Part shown: positions 46,001 through 64,000 of the stretch, in pieces
Position numbering within the stretch: the first letter of the stretch is position 1
Layout of the letters: every line of letters starts with the position of its first letter
Assembly: GCF_963681195.1 (NCBI RefSeq)
Contig: NZ_OY808997.1
Location: 2,790,001 to 2,854,000 of the forward strand
Source: Vibrio sp. 16
Lineage (GTDB): Bacteria > Pseudomonadota > Gammaproteobacteria > Enterobacterales > Vibrionaceae
Length of the DNA: 64,000 bases
Direction of reading: 5' to 3'
Translations under genes and position numbers: made by a program
The notes under the pieces: generated by a model
The model's database searches: none
What the model saw: only the letters and a program-made list of their open reading frames with translations
Told to the model about the DNA's origin: nothing

Positions 46001-46074
46001 CACCTTATGAAACCTGACAATACTAGTAAATACGCGGCTAACCGCTTTTCCATTGCACCCATGCTCGATTGGAC
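46001..46074 (+). repeat. attR: 74-bp right repeat of the prophage
   Basis: Identical to 31108-31181. It supplies the 5' end of the restored dusA. Confidence 0.93.
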
Positions 46075-47008
46075 AGATCGTCATTGCCGCTACTTCCATC
46101 GCTTGCTGACAAACGAGACTCTGCTTTATACAGAGATGGTTACGACTGGTGCGATCATTTATGGTAAAGGTGATTTTTTAGCGTATAACGAAGAAGAACA
46201 TCCGGTGGCACTGCAGTTAGGTGGCTCGAACCCGCAAGATCTCGCGACTTGCGCTAAACTTGCAGCAGAACGCGGCTACGATGAGATCAACCTTAATGTA
46301 GGGTGCCCATCAGATCGTGTGCAAAATGGCCGTTTTGGTGCTTGTTTGATGGCGGAGCCTCAGTTGGTGGCGGATTGTGTAGCTGCAATGCGTGATGTGG
46401 TGGATATTCCAGTCACGGTGAAAACACGTATCGGTATTGATGACCAAGATTCTTATGAGTTTCTGACAGATTTTGTTTCGATTGTTTCAGAGAAAGGCGG
46501 TTGTGACCAGTTTACTATTCATGCGCGTAAGGCTTGGTTGTCTGGGTTAAGCCCGAAAGAAAACCGAGAGATTCCACCGTTGGATTACCCTCGTGCGTAT
46601 CAGCTAAAGAAAGATTTTGCTCATCTAAACATTGCCGTAAACGGTGGGGTAAAGACACTGGGCGATTCTCTGTCTCACTTAGAGCATGTAGATGGTGTGA
46701 TGGTCGGTCGCGAAGCTTACCAGAACCCGTATCTACTAGCGGAAGTGGATCAGCAGATCTTTGGTTTAGACAAGCCGATCAAAAAACGCTCTCAAGTCGT
46801 AAAGGAAATGTACCCATACATTGAAGCTCAGCTTTCGAAAGGCGCTTATCTTGGGCACATTACTCGTCATATGATTGGTTTGTTCCAAGCGATGCCAGGT
46901 GCCCGTCAGTGGCGTCGATACATTAGCGAGAATGCGCACAAACCAGGTGCGGGTATCGAGGTGGTTGAAGCGGCTTTAGCGAAAATTCCGCAAGAGTTGG
47001 ATGTGTAA
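46007..47008 (+). CDS. dusA: tRNA-dihydrouridine(20/20a) synthase
   Basis: FMN enzyme that reduces uridine in the tRNA D-loop. The 333-aa product begins [20 protein letters not shown] and has the active-site cysteine in [20 protein letters not shown], plus the FMN-binding VNGGVKTL and [14 protein letters not shown]. Full length: the prophage end restores its first 68 bases exactly. Its upstream region now belongs to the prophage. Gene order zur-dusA-pspG matches E. coli once the prophage is removed. Confidence 0.95.
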   Translation: MKPDNTSKYAANRFSIAPMLDWTDRHCRYFHRLLTNETLLYTEMVTTGAIIYGKGDFLAYNEEEHPVALQLGGSNPQDLATCAKLAAERGYDEINLNVGCPSDRVQNGRFGACLMAEPQLVADCVAAMRDVVDIPVTVKTRIGIDDQDSYEFLTDFVSIVSEKGGCDQFTIHARKAWLSGLSPKENREIPPLDYPRAYQLKKDFAHLNIAVNGGVKTLGDSLSHLEHVDGVMVGREAYQNPYLLAEVDQQIFGLDKPIKKRSQVVKEMYPYIEAQLSKGAYLGHITRHMIGLFQAMPGARQWRRYISENAHKPGAGIEVVEAALAKIPQELDV

Positions 47009-47052
47009 AAAATACCAACAGTGTGGTGAAAAATACCAAATCTAATTTATTA

Positions 47053-47087
47053 AGAAGGTGCTTATCGTGAGCGCCTTTTTATTTTGT
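47053..47087 (+). terminator. Probable dusA terminator
   Basis: The stem AAGGTGCT/AGCGCCTT (one mismatch) with a T-rich run lies 44 bp after dusA. Confidence 0.7.
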
Positions 47088-47121
47088 ATCATAAAATCAG
47101 TGTGTTATTTATTTTTTTGAA

Positions 47122-47140
47122 GTTGGCACATAATCTGAAA
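47122..47140 (+). promoter_or_regulatory. Possible sigma-54 promoter of pspG
   Basis: TTGGCACATAATCTGA resembles the -24/-12 pattern (TGGCAC-N5-TTGCA), with a good -24 but a weak -12. E. coli pspG is sigma-54/PspF dependent, which makes this plausible. Confidence 0.45.
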
Positions 47141-47167
47141 GAGTCAGTTCAAACAAAGGAGAAGCGT

Positions 47168-47377
47168 ATGTTTGAACTGATTTTTATTTTGGTATTTACC
47201 GCGACACTACTCGTTACGGGAGTCACTATGCTGACGGTATTTGCTGGGGTAGCGTTTTCTATTGTTGTCATGGTTCTGCTTGGAATGTTAGGTGCAGTAC
47301 TTAAAATATTACCTTGGCTCATCGTGATTGCGATCGGTATATGGTTCTTTAAATCTCATGTAGCGCAGGCTCGTTAA
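47168..47377 (+). CDS. pspG: Phage shock protein G
   Basis: A 69-aa inner-membrane protein with two hydrophobic stretches. LLVTGVTMLTVFAG and GMLGAVLKILPWLIVIAI follow E. coli PspG closely. In E. coli it is an effector of the Psp membrane-stress response and is also next to dusA. The ATG at 47168 is chosen over 47084 because GGAG sits 9 bp upstream and the family length fits. Confidence 0.85.
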   Translation: MFELIFILVFTATLLVTGVTMLTVFAGVAFSIVVMVLLGMLGAVLKILPWLIVIAIGIWFFKSHVAQAR

Positions 47378-47508
47378 TTCTCATCCAGAGATAAATAGTT
47401 GCTGGGATGGCGGGTGTGTATGGTAGAATTCGCGCATATCGTATACACCTCCATTGACGATTACTCGTCTTGGGAGGAGCAAGCACCATTACTGGGAGAA
47501 ACAAGTTC

Positions 47509-48177
47509 ATGGGTTTTAAAACTGCAGCCTTACTCGCTGCTGCTGTCATGTCAGTGCCAGCTGTCGCTGAAGAGTCATCATTGACGACGAAGATTGGTGC
47601 TGAAATGTGGTTGTCGGAGACAAAGGTTAATGAAGTAAACCGTGATAGTGACACTTCCCCAAGCTTTTACGCAGCCATAGAGCATAATGTTAAGTACGTA
47701 CCTGATGCTCGAATTCGTTACTCTAGTGTCGATGCTGATTACATGGCATTCGATAAATTAGACTTAACACTTTACTACCGTATTTTTGAGCATGAATTAA
47801 TGCACTTTGATGCGGGTGTGACTTTAAGTGACTTGTCTAATACCAAATACATCAATGCAGAAGACGCGACACGAAATACAGAATTCGATGGAATGATTTG
47901 GGCATGGTACGGCTATGCAGAGCTGACTGTTCCAGATACGTCCATTGATATTATTGGTGAAATGAACTTCGGTGATAGCAATAGCATCAAGAGTACTGAC
48001 TTAATGGCTGGTGCTCAGTACCGAATGGATTTGAATGGCAACCAACTCGCATTAAAAGGTGGTTATCGAGTGATCGATTTAGAGTCTGAAGATTTCCGTG
48101 TTGCTGGTGGCTCAGATTTAGGTAAGCCGTTTATTTTTGCCAATGGTTGGTTTGTTGGGGCTGAGTTTAGCTTCTAA
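47509..48177 (+). CDS. Outer-membrane beta-barrel protein (TIGR04219-like)
   Basis: A 222-aa protein with a signal peptide (about 1-20; MGFKTAALLAAAVMSVPAVA) and a mature part rich in alternating strands, ending in an aromatic FSF as in outer-membrane barrels. The size suggests about eight strands. It resembles the TIGR04219 family of unknown function. The start at 47509 gives the signal peptide directly; a longer frame from 47470 would spoil it. Confidence 0.8.
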   Translation: MGFKTAALLAAAVMSVPAVAEESSLTTKIGAEMWLSETKVNEVNRDSDTSPSFYAAIEHNVKYVPDARIRYSSVDADYMAFDKLDLTLYYRIFEHELMHFDAGVTLSDLSNTKYINAEDATRNTEFDGMIWAWYGYAELTVPDTSIDIIGEMNFGDSNSIKSTDLMAGAQYRMDLNGNQLALKGGYRVIDLESEDFRVAGGSDLGKPFIFANGWFVGAEFSF

Positions 48178-48193
48178 AAAAGAAATTATTGAG

Positions 48194-48225
48194 AAACGCC
48201 GCTATTTATATAGCGGCGTTTTTTT
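48194..48225 (+). terminator. Terminator after the outer-membrane protein gene
   Basis: The stem AACGCCGCTAT/ATAGCGGCGTT and T7 run follow 16 bp after the stop. Confidence 0.9.
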
Positions 48226-48323
48226 ATATCTATTGATTATATTGAGCGTTATTTGTTCGCACTTTCGACGCTTTCTACCATCCTTACTCTAGGAGTTTTG
48301 TGTCCGATAGAGAAAGGAACCTC

Positions 48324-48554
48324 ATGACGATTACTGAGCTAAGGAATCTATACAGGGAAAACAAATTGGTGGAGGCCATCATTGAACCTTCCGCTCAAGA
48401 GGGCGCTTGGATTGTTGAGTTTCGTCACGCCCGGGGCGGCTTTGTGCTGTTGACCGACTCTCACGGAGAGGAGTGTCAGTATATCGATCTCGATTTAGCG
48501 TCTAAATCTGCCATGGCGGTTGGTTTTCAACAAGTAAGAATCGAAGCCAAATAA
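48324..48554 (+). CDS. Small hypothetical protein
   Basis: A 76-aa protein starting MTITELRNLYRENKLVEAII, with AAAGGA upstream. An upstream start at 48300 (84 aa) is possible. The fold looks mixed alpha/beta (AWIVEFRHARGGFVLLTD). No domain recognised. It stands between a terminator and the cysJIH operon. Confidence 0.7.
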   Translation: MTITELRNLYRENKLVEAIIEPSAQEGAWIVEFRHARGGFVLLTDSHGEECQYIDLDLASKSAMAVGFQQVRIEAK

Positions 48555-48681
48555 AGATATAAACGCCTCTCTGCTTTAATCCTTTAATTCCAAAAGTTAT
48601 AAAACATTCACTTCTATTCTTTCTTGTTATTAAAGAGAGTGGTTAATCTATCATCACGCAATGAATAGGGATGTCGTGACC

Positions 48682-50547
48682 ATGTCTTTAAATAAGAAAG
48701 AGTCCTCTACTAACAACGGGCCTTCTCAGCAAGAATTACCTGCCATCGCTGCTCCACTCAATGACCAGCAGCTTGGCTCTCTTCAACAAACCGTCTCCGG
48801 TCTTTCCTCACAGCAGCTTGCATGGGTAAGTGGGTATTTTTGGGGATTATCGCAGGCTCAGCCTCAAACAACGGGCGCAGCTGCTCCAATTAATCAAGCC
48901 GCCGCTGCGGTAGCAGCGAAACCAGCTGGCAAACTGACCATCATTTTTGCTTCTCAAACGGGGAATGCGAAGGGTGTTGCCGAGCAGTTAGAGCAAGAAG
49001 CGAAAGCCCAAGGTATTGACGTCGCGCTGTTTGATGCCAGTGATTACAAAGGTAAGAACTTAGCGAAAGAAACGCACGTTATTATCGTGGCATCAACCAA
49101 TGGTGAAGGCGAAGCGCCTGATAATGCCATAGAGCTGCATGAGTTTTTGCAATCCAAGAAAGCACCTAAGCTGCCAAATCTGAAGTATGGTGTTATCGGT
49201 TTAGGTGATTCAAGCTACGAATTTTTCTGTCAAACGGGCAAAGACTTTGACGCCTATCTGGCGAAGCAGGGCGCTAGTGCGTTTATTGATCGTATTGATT
49301 GTGATGTGGACTACGACGCGCCAGCAGCAGAGTGGCGTGCGAAAGCTCTTGAAACCGTCAAAGACGATCTCGCCTCTGGTCAAGAAGCGGATGTGGTTCA
49401 ACTACCCGTTGGTCAAGCGGTAGCGGGGCACTCTCAATACAATAAGCAAAATCCATATACCGCGACCTTGTTAACTAGCCAAAAAATTACAGGCCGTGAC
49501 TCAGGTAAGGATGTTCGCCACGTAGAAATCGACCTGACGGACTCAGGTCTGACGTACCAACCGGGTGATGCATTAGGGGTTTGGTTTGACAACAGCTCTG
49601 AGCTTGCCAATGCCATTCTCGGTAAGGTTGGTTTATCTGGCGTTGAAAGTGTCGAAGTTGACGGTGAAAGCCTCTCTATTCACAGCGCATTGGTGAGTAA
49701 GTTTGAAATCACCGCGGCGAACCCACAACTGGTGGCTAAGTTTGCAGAGCTATCGGGTAGCAAGAAGCTAGAAAAGCTGGTGGAAGACAAAGACAAACTG
49801 CGTGAGTACGCAAGTAATACTCAGGTAGTAGATGTCCTTTCTGAAAAGAAAACCAAACTCTCTGCGGATGAACTCATAGGTTTGTTGCGCCGTTTAACTC
49901 CTCGCCTGTACTCCATTGCATCGAGCCAAACAGAAGTTGATGAAGAAGTCCATCTGACCGTTGGCTTGGTTGAATACGATAAGGGTGATGAAAAACGCTA
50001 TGGTGGCGCTTCAAGCTTTTTAGCTCAGCGCTTGGAAGAAGGTGGCGAAGTGAAAGTGTTTGTTGAAAACAACAATAACTTTAAGCTACCGCAAGATGAT
50101 AACACTCCAGTCATCATGATTGGTCCAGGTACTGGTATTGCTCCTTTCCGCAGCTTTATTCAAGAGCGCGACAATCGTGAAGCAGAAGGCAAGAACTGGT
50201 TGTTCTTTGGTGACCGTACCTTTACGCAAGATTTCTTGTATCAAGTTGAGTGGCAAAAGTATCTGAAATCAGGCTTGTTAAACCGTCTAGATGTGGCCTT
50301 TAGCCGCGACCAAGCAGAGAAAGTTTATGTTCAACATCGTATCTTAGAAAACGCTGAGCAAGTGTGGCAGTGGCTTCAAGATGGTGCCTATATCTATGTC
50401 TGTGGCGACGCTACACGCATGGCGAAAGACGTTCATGAAGCTTTGATTCATGTTGTCGAGCAGCACGGAAAATTATCACGTGATGATGCAGAAGAATTTA
50501 TCAATGAATTACGTAAAGCGAAACGTTATCAAAGGGATGTGTACTAA
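48682..50547 (+). CDS. cysJ: Sulfite reductase flavoprotein subunit
   Basis: Passes electrons from NADPH through FAD and FMN to CysI. The 621-aa product has an N-terminal flavodoxin domain (FMN site [34 protein letters not shown]), then a FAD domain (RLYSIASSQ) and the NADPH-binding domain ([17 protein letters not shown]) ending RYQRDVY. The frame is open from 48661; I prefer 48682 (MSLNKKESS), though neither start has a strong ribosome-binding site. The stop overlaps cysI by one base. Confidence 0.94.
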   Translation: MSLNKKESSTNNGPSQQELPAIAAPLNDQQLGSLQQTVSGLSSQQLAWVSGYFWGLSQAQPQTTGAAAPINQAAAAVAAKPAGKLTIIFASQTGNAKGVAEQLEQEAKAQGIDVALFDASDYKGKNLAKETHVIIVASTNGEGEAPDNAIELHEFLQSKKAPKLPNLKYGVIGLGDSSYEFFCQTGKDFDAYLAKQGASAFIDRIDCDVDYDAPAAEWRAKALETVKDDLASGQEADVVQLPVGQAVAGHSQYNKQNPYTATLLTSQKITGRDSGKDVRHVEIDLTDSGLTYQPGDALGVWFDNSSELANAILGKVGLSGVESVEVDGESLSIHSALVSKFEITAANPQLVAKFAELSGSKKLEKLVEDKDKLREYASNTQVVDVLSEKKTKLSADELIGLLRRLTPRLYSIASSQTEVDEEVHLTVGLVEYDKGDEKRYGGASSFLAQRLEEGGEVKVFVENNNNFKLPQDDNTPVIMIGPGTGIAPFRSFIQERDNREAEGKNWLFFGDRTFTQDFLYQVEWQKYLKSGLLNRLDVAFSRDQAEKVYVQHRILENAEQVWQWLQDGAYIYVCGDATRMAKDVHEALIHVVEQHGKLSRDDAEEFINELRKAKRYQRDVY

Positions 50548-52283
50548 TGACTTTTTCTACTGAAAATAATAAGCAAGTCGTACTAGGCGAAGAGTTAGGA
50601 AAGTTATCTGATAACGAACGTCTGAAAACTCAAAGCAACTTTTTGCGCGGAACCATAGAGCAAGATCTGGAAGACAAGATCACTGGTGGTTTTACTGCGG
50701 ATAACTTCCAGCTCATTCGTTTCCACGGAATGTATCAGCAAGACGATCGCGATATTCGTAACGAGCGCGCTAAGCAAAAGCTAGAGCCACTGCATAACGT
50801 GATGCTTCGTGCACGTATGCCGGGCGGTATTATTAAACCTGAACAGTGGTTGGCGATTGATAAGTTTGCAACCGAACATTCGCTTTATGGCAGTATCCGT
50901 CTAACAACACGTCAAACGTTTCAATTCCATGGTGTACTTAAACCAAATATCAAGCTAATGCACCAAACGCTAAACAGCATTGGCATTGACTCAATTGCGA
51001 CTGCGGGCGACGTAAACCGTAACGTGTTGTGTACGACTAACCCGATTGAGTCAGAGTTGCACCAAGAAGCTTACGAATGGGCGAAGAAAATCAGTGAGCA
51101 TCTACTACCTAAAACCAAAGCGTATGCGGAAATCTGGCTAGACGGCGAGAAAGTAGAAACCACCGACGATGATGAGCCGATCTTAGGTAAAACTTATCTT
51201 CCTCGTAAGTTCAAAACAACGGTGGTGATTCCTCCGCAAAATGATGTGGATGTACATGCGAACGACCTTAACTTTGTCGCGATCGGTGAGAACGGTAAGC
51301 TGGTGGGCTTCAATGTCTTAGTGGGTGGCGGATTGGCGATGACTCATGGTGACACATCTACTTACGCTCGTCGTGCTGACGACTTTGGTTTCGTCCCACT
51401 AGATAAAACACTCGATGTGGCTGCTGCGGTTGTGACGACTCAACGTGATTGGGGTAACCGATCAAATCGTAAGAACGCTAAAACTAAGTACACTCTAGAC
51501 CGTGTTGGTATTGATGTATTTAAGGCGGAAGTAGAGAAGCGTGCAGGCGTGAAGTTTGGCGAGAGTCGCCCATACGAGTTTACCGATCGCGGTGATCGAA
51601 TTGGTTGGGTAGAAGGCATCGACGGTAAACACCACCTAGCGTTGTTTATCGAAAATGGTCGACTGCTAGATTTCCCAGGCAAACCACTCAAAACCGGTGT
51701 TGCTGAAATTGCCAAAATCCATAAAGGCGATTTCCGTATGACGGCAAACCAGAACTTAATTGTTGCTGGTGTGGCTAAGAGTCAAAAAGCCAAGATTGAG
51801 AAAATTGCTCGCGAGCATGGCTTAATAGATGACACTGTAAGTGAGCAGCGCAAAAACTCGATGGCATGTGTGGCATTTCCTACTTGTCCACTCGCGATGG
51901 CAGAAGCAGAGCGTTTCCTTCCTCAGTTTGTGACTGATGTAGAAGGCATCCTTGAGAAGCACGGGTTACCTAAAGAAGACAACATTATCTTGCGTGTTAC
52001 TGGCTGTCCAAATGGCTGTGGCCGTGCGATGTTAGCTGAGATTGGTTTAGTAGGTAAAGCGCCTGGTCGTTACAACCTTCATTTAGGAGGTAACCGTGCC
52101 GGTACGCGTATTCCGAAGATGTATAAAGAGAACATCACAGATAAACAGATACTAGAAGAGATTGATCAGCTCGTAGGTCGTTGGGCCAAAGAGCGTGAAG
52201 CTGGCGAAGGATTTGGTGATTTTGCTATCCGTGCTGGCATCATTCAAGAAGTCAAAGTATCTAAGAGGGACTTGCATGCTTGA
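50547..52283 (+). CDS. cysI: Sulfite reductase hemoprotein subunit
   Basis: Reduces sulfite to sulfide with siroheme and a 4Fe-4S cluster. The 578-aa product has the two repeated sulfite-reductase halves and the cysteines binding cluster and siroheme ([15 protein letters not shown] and [16 protein letters not shown]). It overlaps cysH by 8 bp. Siroheme is expected from the CobA route encoded at 23.9 kb. Confidence 0.96.
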   Translation: MTFSTENNKQVVLGEELGKLSDNERLKTQSNFLRGTIEQDLEDKITGGFTADNFQLIRFHGMYQQDDRDIRNERAKQKLEPLHNVMLRARMPGGIIKPEQWLAIDKFATEHSLYGSIRLTTRQTFQFHGVLKPNIKLMHQTLNSIGIDSIATAGDVNRNVLCTTNPIESELHQEAYEWAKKISEHLLPKTKAYAEIWLDGEKVETTDDDEPILGKTYLPRKFKTTVVIPPQNDVDVHANDLNFVAIGENGKLVGFNVLVGGGLAMTHGDTSTYARRADDFGFVPLDKTLDVAAAVVTTQRDWGNRSNRKNAKTKYTLDRVGIDVFKAEVEKRAGVKFGESRPYEFTDRGDRIGWVEGIDGKHHLALFIENGRLLDFPGKPLKTGVAEIAKIHKGDFRMTANQNLIVAGVAKSQKAKIEKIAREHGLIDDTVSEQRKNSMACVAFPTCPLAMAEAERFLPQFVTDVEGILEKHGLPKEDNIILRVTGCPNGCGRAMLAEIGLVGKAPGRYNLHLGGNRAGTRIPKMYKENITDKQILEEIDQLVGRWAKEREAGEGFGDFAIRAGIIQEVKVSKRDLHA

Positions 52284-53055
52284 TTCAATCGCTTCAAAAC
52301 CAAAGTTAGCAGAGCTTCTCTCATTAACTAAGACAGAGCAAATACTGCAGCTTGGTCAAATTAATGCAGAGTTAGAGCAGCTAACCGCGCAGCAACGAGT
52401 AGCTTGGGCGTTAGAAAATCTTGAAGATCGGTTTGCTGTATCGTCGAGCTTTGGTATTCAAGCAGCGGTTATGCTGCATCTGGTCACTCAGCAAAAACCT
52501 GATATCCCCGTGATTCTGACAGATACGGGTTACCTGTTTCCAGAAACATATCGCTTTATCGATCTACTGAGTGAACAACTCACGCTCAACCTAAAAGTTT
52601 ATCGAGCAAAAGAAAGTGCGAATTGGCAAGAAGCGAGATATGGCCAGTTGTGGGAACAAGGTATAGAGGGAATTGAAAAATACAACAAGCTGAATAAAGT
52701 AGAACCAATGAGGCGGGCTTTATATGAGCTAGAAGTCGGGACTTGGTTTTCGGGTCTACGTAGAGAGCAATCTAAATCTAGAGCCAGCTTGCCAATCCTA
52801 TCGATTCAAAATGGTGTATTTAAATTCCTACCTGTAATCGACTGGACGAATAAAGATGTTCACTACTACCTAGAGGAGCATGGATTGCCTTACCACCCAC
52901 TGCGTGATGAAGGTTACCTGTCGGTAGGTGATACGCATACAACTAAGAAGTGGGAGCCAGGAATGAGTGAAGAGGAGACTCGCTTCTTTGGTTTAAAGCG
53001 TGAGTGTGGACTTCATGAGGATGATGGCAACGAGCAAGACGGTTCGGGTATCTAG
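52276..53055 (+). CDS. cysH: Phosphoadenosine phosphosulfate (PAPS) reductase
   Basis: Reduces PAPS to sulfite with thioredoxin. The 259-aa product has the nucleotide-binding region [16 protein letters not shown], the arginine block [15 protein letters not shown] and the C-terminal ECGLHEDD with the catalytic cysteine. There is no CCxxC cluster pair, so it is the PAPS- not the APS-specific type, matching the presence of cysC. The ATG at 52276, behind GAGGGA, is chosen. Confidence 0.95.
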   Translation: MLDSIASKPKLAELLSLTKTEQILQLGQINAELEQLTAQQRVAWALENLEDRFAVSSSFGIQAAVMLHLVTQQKPDIPVILTDTGYLFPETYRFIDLLSEQLTLNLKVYRAKESANWQEARYGQLWEQGIEGIEKYNKLNKVEPMRRALYELEVGTWFSGLRREQSKSRASLPILSIQNGVFKFLPVIDWTNKDVHYYLEEHGLPYHPLRDEGYLSVGDTHTTKKWEPGMSEEETRFFGLKRECGLHEDDGNEQDGSGI

Positions 53056-53079
53056 TTTATTCTCTTCTATATATATGAA

Positions 53080-53107
53080 GAAAGGCCGCAATGCGGCCTT
53101 TTCTTTT
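53080..53107 (+). terminator. Terminator of cysJIH
   Basis: The stem AAAGGCCGCA/TGCGGCCTTT and a T-rich run follow cysH. Confidence 0.87.
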
Positions 53108-53240
53108 TGCTAAAAATAGCGATATGTGGATAACTCTGTGGGTATTGTGTTTGCTTTCTAGGGGTAAAGTTGGATAAATAAGGCTTTGAATGAAAAGTCG
53201 GCGGTTAAGCGTTATTTCTGCAGTTTTTTCAAAATAACGC

Positions 53241-53268
53241 TTGCCAATGTGAGCGCGATCTCTATAAT
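53241..53268 (+). promoter_or_regulatory. rRNA operon 1 promoter P1
   Basis: A -35 TTGCCA (53241-53246), 16 bp, and a -10 TATAAT (53263-53268). An A/T-rich stretch just upstream could act as an UP element. Confidence 0.75.
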
Positions 53269-53369
53269 GCCTCCTCGTCGACAGGGCAAGAGCTCATAAG
53301 GGTTCAAGCGAAGTCGGCGCGGTTTACTAGCCAAGCGGTAACGCTTGAAAAAAAGTTTGAAAAAAGTGG

Positions 53370-53397
53370 TTGACACTAAACTTTATCTCGCTAGAAT
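53370..53397 (+). promoter_or_regulatory. rRNA operon 1 promoter P2
   Basis: A perfect -35 TTGACA (53370-53375), 16 bp, and a -10 TAGAAT (53392-53397), preceded by A-runs. Confidence 0.78.
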
Positions 53398-53437
53398 GGC
53401 CGCCTCTTCTGAAGTGATGCGAATCACAAAGAAGAGA

Positions 53438-53619
53438 GCTCTTTAACAATATAAACCTATCAATCTGTGTGGGCACTCGTTGATGATAATCCAATTAGAA
53501 GCTTAGGCTTCAAATTAGGTTTCAATGAAACGAAGTGACCATTGAATCGAAAGATTCAGCACAGTCAATTCAAACATTACTTATGTAATGTTCAGTATTC
53601 ATTGAGCCGACAAAATCTT
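53438..53619 (+). promoter_or_regulatory. rRNA operon 1 leader with boxA
   Basis: The leader begins GCTCTTTAACAATATAAACC, with the boxA-type CTCTTTAACA used by NusB-S10 antitermination. It is almost identical to the leader of the second operon (58668-58850). Confidence 0.75.
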
Positions 53620-55171
<1,552 letters not shown>

Positions 55172-55438
55172 TACGATGATTATTGCGATGAGTGTTCACA
55201 CAGATTGATGGTTTTGAAGCGTAAGCTTCGAGCTATTATTGCTCTTTAACAATTTGGAAAGCTGACAAATCAACAAATTATTGTTGATTGTAAAGTTCTC
55301 AATGTTTGTCTTTATGACAAACACCAATAAACACATTCAAGTGTTCTTGGAATTTGAGTCCGGCAAAATCGTGTCTGCACATGTATAAAAATGCAGACAA
55401 CTTTGGTTAGTTGACTAGAAGACCCTTTGGGGTTGTAT
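55172..55438 (+). other. 16S-23S spacer of operon 1, without tRNA genes
   Basis: 267 nt. A short hairpin (GAAGCGTAAGCTTC) stands where the second operon has two tRNA genes. A second boxA-like CTCTTTAACA follows. No tRNA cloverleaf was found. Confidence 0.88.
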
Positions 55439-58327
<2,889 letters not shown>

Positions 58328-58415
58328 ACAACACCCAAAGGGTTTTGATGGACTCGATACAAGAATTACTTGATTGTGTTTTGAGAGCACAAACAGCTTT
58401 CCAGATTAAAGAATT

Positions 58416-58535
58416 TGCTTGGCGACCATAGCGATTTGGACCCACCTGATTCCATGCCGAACTCAGAAGTGAAACGAATTAGCGCCGATGGTAGTGTGGG
58501 GCTTCCCCATGTGAGAGTAGGACATCGCCAGGCTT
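58416..58535 (+). rRNA. 5S ribosomal RNA, copy 1
   Basis: 120 nt from TGCTTGGCGACCATAGCG to CGCCAGGCTT; the two ends pair. It follows the 23S gene by 88 nt. Confidence 0.96.
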
Positions 58536-58850
58536 TAAATTTGACCGATTTTCATTGAAAATCAGTCACCATAGAATTTTAAGAAATATCTTAGAGTTTT
58601 ATGTTGACTTCAACAGTCAATCGCGTAATATACGCGTCCTGCTTAAGTGCTAAGGTGCTGAAAGCAAAGCTCTTTAACAATATAAACCTATCAATCTGTG
58701 TGGGCACTCGTTGATGATAATCCAATTAGAAGCTTAGGCTTCAAATTAGGTTTCAATGAAACGAAGTGACCATTGAATCGAAAGATTCAGCACAGTCAAT
58801 TCAAACATTACTTATGTAATGTTCAGTATTCATTGAGCCGACAAAATCTT
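58536..58850 (+). other. Region between the two rRNA operons
   Basis: 315 nt holding a weak hairpin (GATTTTC/GAAAATC, no T run), a promoter and the leader of operon 2. No clear rho-independent terminator follows the first 5S gene, so read-through into operon 2 is possible. Confidence 0.7.
58604..58631 (+). promoter_or_regulatory. rRNA operon 2 promoter
   Basis: A -35 TTGACT (58604-58609), 16 bp, and a -10 TAATAT (58626-58631), followed by GCGTCCTG. Only one promoter is evident here, against two for operon 1. Confidence 0.72.
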
Positions 58851-60402
<1,552 letters not shown>

Positions 60403-60466
60403 TACGATGATTATTGCGATGAGTGTTCACACAGATTGATGGTTTATACGTTTTAGAGACGATACT

Positions 60467-60543
60467 GGGTCTGTAGCTCAGGTGGTTAGAGCGTTCGCCT
60501 GATAAGCGAGAGGTCGGTGGTTCAAGTCCACTCAGACCCACCA
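60467..60543 (+). tRNA. tRNA-Ile (GAU)
   Basis: 77 nt with a full cloverleaf, anticodon GAT in CTGATAA, GGTTCAAGTCC T-arm and encoded CCA. It lies 64 nt after the 16S gene. Confidence 0.98.
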
Positions 60544-60581
60544 ATTTCCTTGAAGTTGGCATACAGTATCGACACCTTGAT

Positions 60582-60657
60582 GGGGCTATAGCTCAGCTGG
60601 GAGAGCGCCTGCCTTGCACGCAGGAGGTCTGCGGTTCGATCCCGCATAGCTCCACCA
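60582..60657 (+). tRNA. tRNA-Ala (UGC)
   Basis: 76 nt with a full cloverleaf, anticodon TGC in CTTGCACG, GGTTCGATCCC T-arm and encoded CCA. The Ile-Ala pair is the classic 16S-23S spacer set. Confidence 0.98.
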
Positions 60658-60919
60658 TCTTTAAGTGTTCTTCTTTCTTTAAATAGAAGGCAGAGTCTTT
60701 AAAAATGGTTTCATTAGAAATCTAGCTCTTTAACAATTTGGAAAGCTGACAAATCAACAAATTATTGTTGATTGTAAAGTTCTCAATGTTTGTCTTTATG
60801 ACAAACACCAAACGACACATTCAAGTGTTCTTGGAATTTGAGTCCGGCAAAATCGTGTCTGCACATGTATAAAAATGCAGACAACTTTGGTTACTAACAA
60901 AGACCCTTTGGGGTTGTAT

Positions 60920-63808
<2,889 letters not shown>

Positions 63809-63896
63809 ACAACACCCAAAGGGTTTTGATGGACTCAAATAAGAATACTTTGATTGTGTTATAGAGAACACAAACAGCTTTCCAGATTAAAGAATT

Positions 63897-64000
63897 TGCT
63901 TGGCGACCATAGCGATTTGGACCCACCTGATTCCATGCCGAACTCAGAAGTGAAACGAATTAGCGCCGATGGTAGTGTGGGGCTTCCCCATGTGAGAGTA
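63897..64000 (+). rRNA. 5S ribosomal RNA, copy 2 (cut by the window end)
   Basis: The first 104 nt, identical to copy 1 as far as it goes. Confidence 0.95.

Larger units (their letters stand above)
31108..46074. mobile_element. PM2-like (corticovirus-type) prophage integrated in dusA
   Basis: An identical 74-bp repeat at 31108-31181 and 46001-46074 marks the ends; the unit is 14,893 bp. Inside are a tyrosine integrase next to the right end, a CI-type repressor, a PrtN-like activator, an HUH replication protein, a packaging ATPase, a P2-like double jelly-roll capsid protein and many tiny membrane proteins. There are no tail, portal or terminase genes. This gene set matches the tailless membrane-containing phage PM2, and related proviruses have been reported in aquatic bacteria. 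An HD-GYP gene and integron cassettes are extra cargo. Genes, ends and attachment repeat all look intact, so it may be able to excise. Confidence 0.88.

Noticed and set aside
31108..46074. Reading the element as an autolykivirus, filamentous phage or conjugative element
   Set aside because: The capsid pattern and HUH initiator fit PM2 better than autolykiviruses. There is no Zot-type assembly protein or typical filamentous coat gene, and no relaxase, coupling protein or type IV secretion genes.

Overview
The window comes from the main chromosome of a gammaproteobacterium, almost certainly a Vibrio. The 16S and 23S genes, the order rnr-rlmB-S10-spc-alpha, the cysteine-biosynthesis clusters, the neighbour pair fklB/ytfB-like and the order zur-dusA-pspG all fit. 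The species cannot be fixed from the sequence alone. All readings were made by eye, without database searches.

Layout. 1-3.4 kb: RNase R and the 23S rRNA methyltransferase RlmB. 3.5-17.5 kb: the S10, spc and alpha ribosomal-protein operons, with a promoter or leader visible ahead of each, SecY inside spc and RpoA inside alpha. 17.6-23.6 kb: host genes mostly on the minus strand (DUF2780-like lipoprotein, FklB, EamA transporter, GNAT acetyltransferase, Crp/Fnr-type regulator, CpdB), plus an OapA/YtfB-like gene on the plus strand. 23.9-29.5 kb: a sulfate-assimilation operon, cobA-cysD-cysN-permease-cysC. 29.6-30.5 kb: CheX-like protein and Zur.

31.1-46.07 kb: an integrated element of about 14.9 kb inserted at the 5' end of dusA. 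It is bounded by an identical 74-bp repeat (31108-31181 and 46001-46074). It carries a tyrosine integrase, a CI/LexA-type repressor, a PrtN-like activator and a 633-aa HUH replication protein. A block of tightly overlapping small genes includes a packaging ATPase and a major capsid protein that resembles P2 of the tailless, membrane-containing phage PM2. I read it as a corticovirus-type (PM2-like) prophage. At one edge it carries an HD-GYP protein. At the other edge it holds a short array of integron gene cassettes with attC sites but no integron integrase. The integrase gene also contains, on its opposite strand, a near copy of the native dusA promoter, which probably keeps dusA expressed after insertion.

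46.0-53.1 kb: restored dusA, pspG, an outer-membrane protein, a small unknown gene and the sulfite-reduction operon cysJ-cysI-cysH. 53.2-64.0 kb: two rRNA operons in tandem. The first has a spacer without tRNA genes. The second has tRNA-Ile(GAU) and tRNA-Ala(UGC) in the spacer, and its 5S gene runs off the window. The two 16S copies differ in helix 17 and at one normally invariant base.

How the parts work together. The two cys clusters form one pathway: sulfate uptake, activation to APS and PAPS, and reduction to sulfite and sulfide, with CobA starting siroheme synthesis for CysI. The prophage has a switch (repressor and activator facing each other across 133 bp), a replication module, and a virion and lysis module on the plus strand closed by a terminator. 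Behind it lie the cassettes and the integrase.
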